Below are positions 48,114-56,388 of a DNA stretch of 64,000 nucleotides, one piece after another. The stretch is taken from assembly GCF_001699815.1 (NCBI RefSeq), contig NZ_MCGB01000097.1:124001-188000 (forward strand), given 5' to 3'. Under the pieces are notes generated by a model that was not told where the DNA came from, searched no databases, and saw only the letters and a program-made list of their open reading frames with translations. The stretch's first letter is position 1; every line of letters starts with the position of its first letter. The DNA is from Ralstonia pickettii (GTDB lineage Bacteria > Pseudomonadota > Gammaproteobacteria > Burkholderiales > Burkholderiaceae). Both the position numbers and the translations under genes were made by a program.

Positions 48114-49631
48114 TCCTATGACCTATTTTCTTTTCAAATCAGCACCTTAGATCGGATGTGGCGGATTTTTTACGAATCCCGGCCATCCCTCGCCCTGGCG
48201 TCGACGTTCCAGGTCAAGGTGTTGTCCGGTCGAGCCCTGCCGAGTTTTCCCGGCACTCACGGCGATTGCAGTACCGATCTCAAACTGCGGCCTGCCATTG
48301 CGTATCGTCGCAAGCTGTTCAAGGCGATCGAGAAGGCTGGTGTTCCGGAGCTTGTTACGTGCATCGGGACGCGATTTGATGAGAGCGCCCGACGGGCGGC
48401 CAACATGACCGCTCGCGGCGAGTCTCATGAGCATCCGGTCAGAAACAAGGAAGGCGAGCTGGTGCTCAGTCCGATCTCGGATTGGTCGACCGAAGACGTT
48501 TGGGAGGCGATTGCGCTGTACAGCAGCGGGGAGCTGCCCGGCTACTCCGACTTCGAAGACACGAAGCGCATCTACGCCCACTCCGTGGGTACAAGCTGTG
48601 CAGTGGTTGCGGACGCCATTCTTGAGGGAAGTGCGCGCAAGCAGGGCAAGTGCGGCGCTCGCCTTGGATGTCACGTCTGCCAAATGGCTGAAGACAAGAG
48701 CCTGGCCAACATGGTGGAGTACGACGAGCGGTATGCCTATGCGGCCGGCTTGCAGCGCCTCAACAGGTTCATCCGCAATACTCGGTTTGACTGGAGCCGC
48801 AGGCATTGGATAGGCCGAACGATCAGGGCTGGCTACATCAAGGTCCAACCGGATACCTACCATCCACGGATGCTGCGTGAGATGTTCCGGTACATGCTCC
48901 AACTGGACTTCGACGAGCAACAGCGTTCGCGCCGCGCCGGCGAGCCACCGAAGTTCCAGCTTTTGACCAGTGAGATGATCATCGCGATTGATGCAATGCA
49001 GTCTCTCAATGGGCTGGCCAAACCGTTTGCTGCATGGGCCGATTTTCGAGACGTGTTTGAGCGTGGCGTTCGCTACGACATCCCCGATGTTGCACCGGTG
49101 CCCGCCACTGCGATACCCGAGGCCAAGTTCCTCTTCGTCGGCGACGACTGGGATGCTTCGGCTAACAGGAGCGAATGGTCAGGTTTGCGAGACCCGTATG
49201 TCGCAGCGCTCACAGAGGGAGCCGCATGTGAGCCACAGCTCGTGATCGACGCAAAGGGGCGGCATATCCTTGACGCTGTCACAGCGTCGCAATTTGGTGT
49301 TGACGCAGAAAGCGCAGCTCTCATCGAGGATTTCGAACTGGACCGTTTGTTGCAGATGCACGATGCAGGTGTGGCGCCAGGCCAAGTGATTGCTGGTTAC
49401 CGCTGGTACCGGCAGTACGGCTGCCTGCAACTCTCACACTCGCAGCGCGCAGAGCACGATGAAATTGCTCGCCGAACCGCGTTCAAGGATCGGCGGGGAT
49501 GGACTCTTGAGTACGACATACAGACCGTGCTTTCATCGTCGGTGGCGTATGGCGTGCTGCCGGTTGCTGCGAAAGAGGCGTGGCGACATGCCGGCAAGGC
49601 CCAACAAGAGCTTGAACTTGCTGCTGCTTGA
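48114..49631 (+). pseudogene. 5'-truncated DndC-like PAPS-reductase family gene
   Basis: The frame opens after a stop at 48111 and its first ATG is at 48156, leaving at most 491 residues with Met. What remains is the second half of the PAPS-reductase fold (CSTDLKLRPAIAYRRKLF, IGTRFDESARRAANMTAR, LSPISDWSTEDVWEAI) and a long C-terminal domain with a Cys cluster (SCAVVADAIL ... CGARLGCHVCQMAED), as in DndC of DNA phosphorothioation systems. The N-terminal SGGKDS PP-loop needed for catalysis is missing. It is therefore likely inactive. A strong terminator follows. Confidence 0.7.
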
Positions 49632-49653
49632 ACGGAATAGCCTCAGTTGCGAA

Positions 49654-49683
49654 AGAGCCCCGAACTTCGGGGCTCTTTTTTTT
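49654..49683 (+). terminator. Rho-independent terminator after the DndC-like gene
   Basis: AGAGCCCCG and CGGGGCTCT form a 9-bp perfect stem with loop AACTT, followed by eight T. It begins 22 bases past the stop at 49631. Confidence 0.9.
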
Positions 49684-49791
49684 CGAGCCTACATTGCGCG
49701 TAGCTTGCGAGACCAACTGGTTTGACCGCTGGAAGCGGAGCCAGAAGCTTCAAGACTGGGTCAAGAGCATCTAAGAGCCGTCAGCGCTCCA

Positions 49792-50457
49792 TCAGCCTTC
49801 TGACATCCAGTAGAACTCACCGCCATCGTCATCTTCATCCGGTGCGCGTGTCCTCGGCTCTCCATGCTGTTCGACCGAAGCAAGAGCTCCATTCCCGTAC
49901 ATTCGTCGGCCGACTTTGGGATACTCCACGATAGCGATCACCGGTACCGCGAGCGATTCTTCCTGATTGAATGCGTAGACTTCCCCTTCAACATCAAATC
50001 TCAGACTATCCGGAACGTCATTCTCGGCGGAATGACAGCGGCAAGCAGTTGCCCTTTGGCCGTCTGGAAAACCAGCCAATCGCTTCATGTCATGTAGCCG
50101 AGAATCGAACGTGTCTTCGAAGGTGAGTTCTGCGGCACGGTGCATGCCACTTATCGTCGTCAGCCAAAACGGAGAAATACCGCTTGGACGAAGCGCCATT
50201 GTGGCCTCTCGCCACAGCGCTTGAGACACAGGAAGTCCGAGGTCTGTCGCTCGGGCAAGCCCCGCATCTTCGTCGAACAGGACATAGAGCGGCCGCGTTT
50301 GATTCAGGGTCGCGAGATCTGCAGCGCGCAAAGACGCGTAGGTTCGATGGCCAACACAGGCAGCGAGAAGCTGATGCACTTGGCCGAGCTTGATTTTGGG
50401 TACGTGCTTGACGAGGAGCGCGTGCGCGACGCCGCTCCAGCGGGAGAACTGGTCCAT
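49792..50457 (-). CDS. Uncharacterised 221-residue protein
   Basis: The N-terminal quarter is helical, with HALLVKHVPKIKLGQVHQLL and ACVGHRTYASLRAAD, a pattern seen in plasmid-borne proteins with an LLAxxxGxRxYASL segment. The middle contains FDEDAGLARATDLGLP and the C-terminus is acidic (DEDDDGGEFYWMSEG). No signal peptide, helix pair or catalytic motif is evident. The gene is convergent with the DndC remnant, separated by the terminator. I do not recognise its function. Confidence 0.5.
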   Translation of the reverse strand: MDQFSRWSGVAHALLVKHVPKIKLGQVHQLLAACVGHRTYASLRAADLATLNQTRPLYVLFDEDAGLARATDLGLPVSQALWREATMALRPSGISPFWLTTISGMHRAAELTFEDTFDSRLHDMKRLAGFPDGQRATACRCHSAENDVPDSLRFDVEGEVYAFNQEESLAVPVIAIVEYPKVGRRMYGNGALASVEQHGEPRTRAPDEDDDGGEFYWMSEG

Positions 50458-50725
50458 GGTTGTCTCTCAGAGCACAGCGAACGTTGAGCGTTTAGCGTCC
50501 GCCGCCTTGACAATCATGCGACGCGGAAAGAAGAGGTGAATGCGTACCAGTTTAAGCCGCTCAAAACTTGGGCTGGGAGCCCAGGCGGCGATGCGCGCCC
50601 ACGACGATTCTGCCATCGGGTCGTACCAAACGCAAACGGTGGGCACGCGATCAACGCGCGAACCGGAATCAACCGCTACACGCGGATGCGTTTGGGTATT
50701 GTGGCCGCCTACCGGGGCGTGCAGA

Positions 50726-51205
50726 TCAGATGATCAACGCAGGTTTGGCTAGCTGCCGTCGACTCCGATCGGCGACTGACGCGTTACTGCCGCGCAGAAG
50801 CACCTCAACGGGGAATTCGGTGAGCGTTTTGACAGCCGCCCGCACAGCTTCAACCGTGCACTTGCCCCTGGATGTCGCATCATCCGGCACGACATCACGC
50901 TTGAGCACAGTGTGGACCGCCCGCAGCGCTGGCACTCGCGCAGTGGAGTCGCTTTCGGGGCGAAGGCTGATGCCGGCCGTGGCGTGACAGACCAGACCCG
51001 ACCCGAGCGCGGTGGAGTCGTACTCGACGACGATCACCAGATCGGCGGCGTCTAGCACCTGGCCGAGGTCATTGGGGATCAGATCAGCGACGGTATCGGC
51101 GGTGTTTGCAATCGAGTTGTCGCCGTAGGACGCAACAGTAATGCCACTGGAGGCGCCGGCGGCGAGCATGAGAATAAGAGCGGCTGCAAATCGCTTCATG
51201 GGCAT
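50726..51205 (-). CDS. Exported protein of unknown function
   Basis: A 159-residue protein with a signal peptide (RFAAALILMLAAGASSGITV). The mature part includes LVIVVEYDSTALGSGLVCHATAG and a second Cys in GKCTVEAV, which could form a disulphide, and ends with a basic segment. An in-frame ATG one codon on gives MKRF, an equally good start. It lies alone between two short gaps; the 268 bases before it (50458-50725) show nothing recognisable. Confidence 0.5.
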   Translation of the reverse strand: MPMKRFAAALILMLAAGASSGITVASYGDNSIANTADTVADLIPNDLGQVLDAADLVIVVEYDSTALGSGLVCHATAGISLRPESDSTARVPALRAVHTVLKRDVVPDDATSRGKCTVEAVRAAVKTLTEFPVEVLLRGSNASVADRSRRQLAKPALII

Positions 51206-51344
51206 CCTGGTTACAAGGGTGGGGGCACGGAGCGCCTTCGTTCCGTTGCCTGTCTGACCTATTCTGACAAGAGCAATCGGTTGTCAATGCGCCGTGCTTT
51301 AGCCCCAAAGCCGCCTCGTGTCAGCACGCTTTCGCAGCTTGGCC

Positions 51345-51923
51345 ATGTCCAACTTCCGTCTGTTTATTGCGCTCGATCCCACGCCCGAGACGGTTGCGGT
51401 CTTGCGGCGCGCGCAGGTCTGTCTGCGGGACGTTCACTGGAGTGGGGCGCGTTGGCTACCCCCGGAACAATGGCACGCAACGCTACGCTTCTTGGGGGCA
51501 ACGCCTGAGGATCAGGTGCAGCACTGGAAGCGCACGCTGCAGCAGTTCGACGTGCTCGCCCGGGATGCAGCGCCACTGCCGATCGACGGCGTTGCAATCT
51601 GGCCAGCGCCAGCGCACCCCCGTGTGATCGTGGTCACCGCGAAGTACGCCATATGGGCGCAGGATATGGCGACGCGCTTGGAGGCCCGCGCGCGCGCGGC
51701 CGGCTATCGCGCGGAAACTCGAGCATTTCACCCGCATGTCACGCTCGCGAGAGTTGGCGTACATGCGGCATCTGCGCGATGCTTGGCCGCGGTGGACAAT
51801 GCCGCCCGGGCGCTCGATGGCGCGCACCTGCAGTTCGGCAGCGTCTCTCTGTTTGTCAGTCGGTCGCCGGCGGAGGGGCCAGCCTATGAGAGGCTGGCGA
51901 CCATGGAGTTTCGCCCGAACTGA
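51345..51923 (+). CDS. thpR: RNA 2',3'-cyclic phosphodiesterase (2H family)
   Basis: A 192-residue enzyme of the 2'-5' RNA ligase/ThpR group. The two catalytic motifs are HATLRFLG (near residue 44) and HVTLARVG (near 137), the HxTx pair that defines 2H phosphoesterases. NFRLFIALDPTPE is the usual start. The ATG at 51345 is chosen because the extra residues from 51318 precede the conserved start. It hydrolyses 2',3'-cyclic phosphates in RNA ends. It is convergent with the recombinase gene. Confidence 0.88.
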   Translation: MSNFRLFIALDPTPETVAVLRRAQVCLRDVHWSGARWLPPEQWHATLRFLGATPEDQVQHWKRTLQQFDVLARDAAPLPIDGVAIWPAPAHPRVIVVTAKYAIWAQDMATRLEARARAAGYRAETRAFHPHVTLARVGVHAASARCLAAVDNAARALDGAHLQFGSVSLFVSRSPAEGPAYERLATMEFRPN

Positions 51924-52022
51924 TGATTCGGCCGCCTCCGGTGGTCGTCGGTGGGGTGCGGGTAGGCGGCGGTATTCTCGACCAACAATGCCAGTTCGAT
52001 GTCTGGCGAATCGGCGGACTGT

Positions 52023-52916
52023 TCAGCGCTCAATGGTCGCGGCAATCCGATCGACAGTGCGAACGCTGGAGAGCCCCAGGATTCGGTTCACTTCGACATA
52101 GTCGACGCCATCGAGGAGCAGGCGCCGGCAGACCGTATTGCGCAGGACGCGCGGGCTCATATCGGGTGCAACGAAATCGATCGTGGTCAGTGCGGCTTTA
52201 ACGATTCGCCCGACACTAGCCTCATTGATCCGCGCCCCGTCAGTGTGCAAAGTGAGCAAGGCTCGGCCCTGGGTACCCTCTGCTGCCCGTCGGGTGAGCC
52301 ACGTCCGCAACGCCGGTATTGCGAATGGTGTGATGGGGACCGTTCGAGCACCGCGCGCCGCCTTCGCTTTGATGTGCAGGTAGGGCAGAGTGGCATCGAG
52401 CTGCAGGTCATCAAGCTCAGTGGCAATGCCTTCCGACAGTGTCACGCCGGTCGCCAGGTAGAGCGCTACGACCGCACGCCCTCGGATTTCTCGCAATCCG
52501 TCATCGGGCGCCGGCTGCGTGTAGGCCTGGAGCAGTGCGTCCTTGTCTTCGGGGAGGAACAGGGGCTGATCCTCATCAGGCCAATGGCCCGTGCGCAACT
52601 GCTCCGAAGCCGGATTTGACACGCGTACATCGGCGCGCACGAGTTGCCGGCCGACGCGGTCAAGGAGCTTCAGGTACCGCATCCTTGTCGCGGCCGATCG
52701 GGCGCCGACCGATTCACAAAATGCCGCTACGTGCTCATCTCCGTAGTTGGCCAGGTCGCGGCCCGTCTCGCGAAGGTAGCGCAGGAACTTCTCGAACATC
52801 GCCTGATGCTGGGCACGCGAGCGTGCAGAGAAGTGCTGGCCGTCGACGCCTTCGGCCTCCCGCTCCTGCCAATCAGCGTAAGCGCGTTCCGGATTGTTCA
52901 GCCAAAGTGTGTCCAT
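52023..52916 (-). CDS. Tyrosine recombinase homologue with degenerate active site
   Basis: A 297-residue protein with a SAM-like N-terminal domain (MFEKFLRYLRETGRDLANY) and the shape of a XerC/D catalytic domain. Key residues are altered: the first Arg box reads ATGVTLSEGIA where TGLRxSEL is expected, the HxLRH box reads SPRVLRNT, and the final box reads LGLSSVRTVDRIA, without the usual His and nucleophilic Tyr. The second Arg remains. It may bind DNA or regulate another recombinase, such as the intact one at 53687, without cutting. The reading frame is intact, which suggests retained function. Confidence 0.7.
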   Translation of the reverse strand: MDTLWLNNPERAYADWQEREAEGVDGQHFSARSRAQHQAMFEKFLRYLRETGRDLANYGDEHVAAFCESVGARSAATRMRYLKLLDRVGRQLVRADVRVSNPASEQLRTGHWPDEDQPLFLPEDKDALLQAYTQPAPDDGLREIRGRAVVALYLATGVTLSEGIATELDDLQLDATLPYLHIKAKAARGARTVPITPFAIPALRTWLTRRAAEGTQGRALLTLHTDGARINEASVGRIVKAALTTIDFVAPDMSPRVLRNTVCRRLLLDGVDYVEVNRILGLSSVRTVDRIAATIER

Positions 52917-53091
52917 CGCAATTTACGGCCTGCTATATACTGAAGTACAGCTTCGACCACATCTCGGCTTCGCCGAAACCCCGCCTCCACAGGGGAGGGC
53001 ATATGTCTTCTTGGACCAAGCTAGCCGCGAAGAAGCCCTTGTCAACGAGAAGGCGGTGCCGGCGCCCACGTCATTCGGCAGCCAGATCACA

Positions 53092-53385
53092 TTAGGCGGT
53101 CAGAAACTCTTCGATCTGGCGGCCAGCACTCAGATGGGCAACCAGCCATCCCGGCCTCTTGCCACGTCCCGTCCAGGAATTACCCGCCTCATCCCGGTAT
53201 TTGGCCGGGGGCTTGCTTCTCGCCGTGCCATCGCCCTTGAAGCCGAGATCCAATGCCGTGAGCCCGTACAGATCGATCTTCTCGCGAATATCCACGATTG
53301 CCGCTTGCATTTCCTGCTGCCTGAGAGCGTCAGCTTCCTTCTGGAGGGCGGCAATCTGTTTGACGATGTCTTTGTAGCTGGTCAT
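53092..53385 (-). CDS. H-NS family nucleoid protein
   Basis: A 97-residue protein with an N-terminal coiled-coil (YKDIVKQIAALQKEADALRQ) and the C-terminal H-NS DNA-binding motif KYRDEAGNSWTGRGKRPGWL. The start at 53385 is preferred to 53406 because the coiled-coil begins directly after it, although no strong ribosome-binding site is seen for either. Accessory H-NS proteins silence AT-rich transferred DNA; an AT-rich patch lies upstream at 53480-53600. Confidence 0.85.
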   Translation of the reverse strand: MTSYKDIVKQIAALQKEADALRQQEMQAAIVDIREKIDLYGLTALDLGFKGDGTARSKPPAKYRDEAGNSWTGRGKRPGWLVAHLSAGRQIEEFLTA

Positions 53386-53686
53386 GGAAGGTCGGTTCCT
53401 GGGCAATCAGGTGCCGATTCAAGCACAGATTGCGGCCGCGCGTCACGTGGACGCAGCATTCGCAATGAAACCGCATTTGTGCACTATGGATCACATAACA
53501 AGTATTATGTCAAAACACAGAACCCAGATCATCCGCTTGGCGCAAAGTGCGTTAATTTGCAGAAGTTTGTTACCCGTTTTTGCATAAATTTGTTACCCGC
53601 CCCCTAGGCGCTCACCTTTCGGATGCTGGCAGTTCCGATGACGCCTTGTTCGTCCGTACAGCCCGCTGTGGACGCCCTTGCGGGTG
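53386..53686. other. AT-rich gap between H-NS and integrase genes
   Basis: About 300 bases without a gene. It includes an AT-rich stretch (53480-53600) suited to H-NS binding and an 11-bp direct repeat, listed separately. Confidence 0.5.
53566..53599 (+). repeat. 11-bp direct repeat TTTGTTACCCG
   Basis: Two perfect copies at 53566-53576 and 53589-53599, starting 23 bases apart, about 90 bases downstream of the integrase gene's 3' end. They could be recombinase arm sites or the edge of an element. Confidence 0.5.
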
Positions 53687-55420
53687 TCATTTGGCCCCAA
53701 ATGCCTCTCCGATCTGCCGGGCCCGTTTGACTTCATCGCTATGCAGATAGACCGACGTCGTCGACACGGACGCATGCCGCAGGTTGTCTCGAACGATGGT
53801 CAGTTCCGCGCCGCTTCCTAGCGCGTGTGTGGCGTGCGTATGGCGCATCCAGTGTGGACTGGCGCGGCGCAGCTTGTCCGCGGCCGCGGGATGGTCCGCA
53901 CCAATGACATCCGCAGCCAGCTTGAAGAACCGCTTCACCACATGCCATAGCCGCGTGCTCGAGATGCCGATCTCGGGCTCGCCGCCCAGATCACCGACCA
54001 GGCGAACCTCGGGGCGCCACAAACGCCGACTGATGGGCAGTCCGCGTTCCGTCAGGTAGCGCTCCACCGCCCGTCGCGCCAACGGGGGCATTGCCACGTT
54101 GCCGCTGCGGCCGCCCTTGCCGGTCAGCTTGAGCCATTCGTCGCCTTGCGCGTCGGTCCAGACATCCCCGAGCGTGGCTCCTACCAGCTCGCTGGGGCGT
54201 AGCCCGGTCGCATAGGCAAAATCCAGCACGAAGCGCAGGCGCTGCGCCGCGGCGGCCTCCCAGCCGTGGGACCATTCGAGCCCGTCAGCAATGGTCCGCA
54301 CTAACTTCCATTCACCGTCGGTAAAGGCGCGCGAATTGTCCAGCGCCGCGGTGCGGCCGCCGCCGCGCACCTTGATGCCGGCGAAGGGATTGGCCAGCAC
54401 GTAGCGTTGCTCGACCAGCCAGCGGAACATCGCCCCAAGGATCGACAGCGCATGGGCGACCGAGCGTGCGGCCAGCGCACCGGTGAACGGCCGCCAGTCC
54501 GGCGACGAGCGCGGGCGTGGCGGCCCGACCCACCGCTCTCGCGGCATGGGCCGCCGCAGGAAGGTGCGGTAGGCCACGGCGTCTTCGGTGGTCAACGACG
54601 ACAGCGGCCGCTGACGCTCGACGATGGCCCACAGCATCAGCCGTTCCGCTTCCTTGCGGTAGGTGCGATGAGTGGCCGGCGACTCGTGCAGTGCCAGCCA
54701 GGCCTGCACCGCCTCGTAGTCGTTGTCCGCGGTCAAGGTGCACGTCGCGCGCGGGGCGCGAAAGCGCCCTTCGGAGCCGTCGACCTGATGGGGCAAGCGT
54801 AGTTGCTCCCACGGCACGACGCTGCTGCGCCGCTCCTGCACGATCAGCGCGCGGGCCCGCTCGGTCAGCTCAGGATGCGCGGCGAAGAACGCCTCGATCT
54901 GTCTGGCACCGGTAGCGCCCAGCCCGGGGATGGTTGCCCACCAGCGTCGACGCCTGGGCACGCGCACCGTCAGCGCCGCCAGCGTCTCGATGCCGTGGGC
55001 GCGCAAGGCAGCGACGGCGCGAGCCGGCAGCCAGCGACTGATGTCGTCGGTGATCGCTGGCTGTGGCGTGGGCAGCGTGCGCAAGACCTCAATAGCACGG
55101 TCGGCCGCCCTGCCCTGCGCCACCCGCGCCGACGCCGGTATCTCGAACAACGCGGCCAGATCGTCGCGGCCGCGCTCGCGTGCCAGCGAGGCGAGCCGGC
55201 GGCGAATGCGGCCCAGCACGGCGCGCGAGGATTGGCCGCGCGCCCTCTCCTCTCCCAGGTATTGCGCCACGGCTTGCCGGGAGCTGAGGCCGGCATGCCA
55301 GGCACGCAGCGCGGCCAGGGAGGCGGCATCGGGGAATGCCGTGGAAGCATCGGCGGAGGCCGTATCCATACCCGTGCTGGCGGCAGATGCGGAGTTCGGT
55401 AGGGTCAGGCGCGATTTCAT
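53687..55420 (-). CDS. Tyrosine recombinase with DUF3701 N-terminal domain
   Basis: A 577-residue site-specific integrase. Residues about 30-220 form the DUF3701-type N-terminal region (LAALRAWHAGLSSRQAVAQY, IPGLGATGARQIEAF). The core-binding domain follows, then a complete catalytic set: ATGLRPSEL, the Lys in TGKGGRSG, HWMRHTHATH, LRHASVSTTSVYLHSDE with the nucleophilic Tyr. It is expected to be active. Integrases of this type sit in transposable clusters on proteobacterial plasmids. It is divergent from chrB. Confidence 0.9.
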   Translation of the reverse strand: MKSRLTLPNSASAASTGMDTASADASTAFPDAASLAALRAWHAGLSSRQAVAQYLGEERARGQSSRAVLGRIRRRLASLARERGRDDLAALFEIPASARVAQGRAADRAIEVLRTLPTPQPAITDDISRWLPARAVAALRAHGIETLAALTVRVPRRRRWWATIPGLGATGARQIEAFFAAHPELTERARALIVQERRSSVVPWEQLRLPHQVDGSEGRFRAPRATCTLTADNDYEAVQAWLALHESPATHRTYRKEAERLMLWAIVERQRPLSSLTTEDAVAYRTFLRRPMPRERWVGPPRPRSSPDWRPFTGALAARSVAHALSILGAMFRWLVEQRYVLANPFAGIKVRGGGRTAALDNSRAFTDGEWKLVRTIADGLEWSHGWEAAAAQRLRFVLDFAYATGLRPSELVGATLGDVWTDAQGDEWLKLTGKGGRSGNVAMPPLARRAVERYLTERGLPISRRLWRPEVRLVGDLGGEPEIGISSTRLWHVVKRFFKLAADVIGADHPAAADKLRRASPHWMRHTHATHALGSGAELTIVRDNLRHASVSTTSVYLHSDEVKRARQIGEAFGAK

Positions 55421-55511
55421 GGGCGCCAGTTTAGCGCACCGAAATGGCTATTATGATAAGCATACTGTGCCGTTCGTATTTTGGCGAGAATGGCTCGGAG
55501 CCCCGCTAGGC

Positions 55512-55537
55512 TCTACAAACCTTGACCGTCTTGTAGA
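55512..55537 (+). promoter_or_regulatory. Inverted repeat upstream of chrB (distal)
   Basis: TCTACAA and TTGTAGA are separated by 12 bases, with a TTGACC hexamer inside. The half-site is the same as that of the proximal repeat at 55615, about 103 bases away, so both are probably bound by one regulator. Confidence 0.5.
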
Positions 55538-55614
55538 ACATTGATGACGCCCACCGGGGAACGTCTATCGAACTCGGCCATCGCAATGCGGCATTGGTAA
55601 CGCCTGTAATGATC

Positions 55615-55630
55615 TCTACACAGTTGTAGA
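55615..55630 (+). promoter_or_regulatory. Inverted repeat upstream of chrB (proximal)
   Basis: TCTACA-CAGT-TGTAGA is a perfect 6-bp dyad 30 bases before the chrB start. Because ChrB is known as a chromate-responsive regulator of its own operon, this is a reasonable operator candidate. Confidence 0.5.
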
Positions 55631-55659
55631 ACACGCTACGAAGGCCTACGCTTGCAGCG

Positions 55660-56388
55660 ATGACATACCTCGCTGCTCCCTGGCTCCTCCTTCTCGTTAC
55701 GCTGCCCGCTGGCAGCACCACCGCTCGCATGCGGTTATGGCGCGCCGTGAATGCGCTTGGCTGCGCCACGCTGCGCGATGGCGCCTACTTGCTTCCTGCG
55801 TCCCCCGAACGCGCCGAGCGGCTGAACCTGTTGGCCACGGATGTGCGTCGTCACCAGGGAGAGGCTTGGCTCTTGGCTGTCAGCGCCGATGGGGAGCAGG
55901 AGCGCGCCTTTGCACTGTTGTTCGACCGCTCGCCGGACTACGCCCAGTTGCAGGCGGACATCGATCAAAGCGGCGCCGCTCTTGCGCAAAGCAATGCCGC
56001 CGAAGTCCGGCGCTTGCTTGACCGTTACCAACGCGCCATCAACGCCATTCGTGCCGTCGACTTTTTTCCCAACGACGCGTCCAACCGAGTGTCCGCGAGC
56101 TGGGACGCATTTCAGCGCGGGGCCGGTCGGGTTCTCTCGCCAGGTGAGCCGCACGCGGCGGACATGGGCATCGTTCCCAGGGATCCCGCCCAGTACCAGG
56201 GACGCCGCTGGGCAACACGGCGACATATTTGGATTGACCGCATCGCCTGCGCCTGGCTGATTCAGCGCTTCATTGATCCGCACGCGACATTCCTCTGGCT
56301 TGCTGATCCGCAGGCGTGTCCCGATGACGCGCTTGGATTCGATTTCGACGGTGCCGCTTTCGGGGTCTCCTCGTTTTCAGTGCAATAA
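55660..56388 (+). pseudogene. chrB: chrB, 3' end replaced by IS1071
   Basis: The frame encodes 234 residues of ChrB up to the IS1071 edge at 56362: the N-terminal helix-turn-helix-like domain (LPAGSTTARMRLWRAVNALG), then GRRWATRRHIWIDRIACAWL and IQRFIDPHATFLWLADP, and DALGFDFDGAAF. Eight residues and the stop come from the IS left end. Full ChrB has roughly 70-90 more residues. ChrB controls the chromate efflux gene chrA; no chrA is present in the window, so the chromate locus was cut here. Confidence 0.85.
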
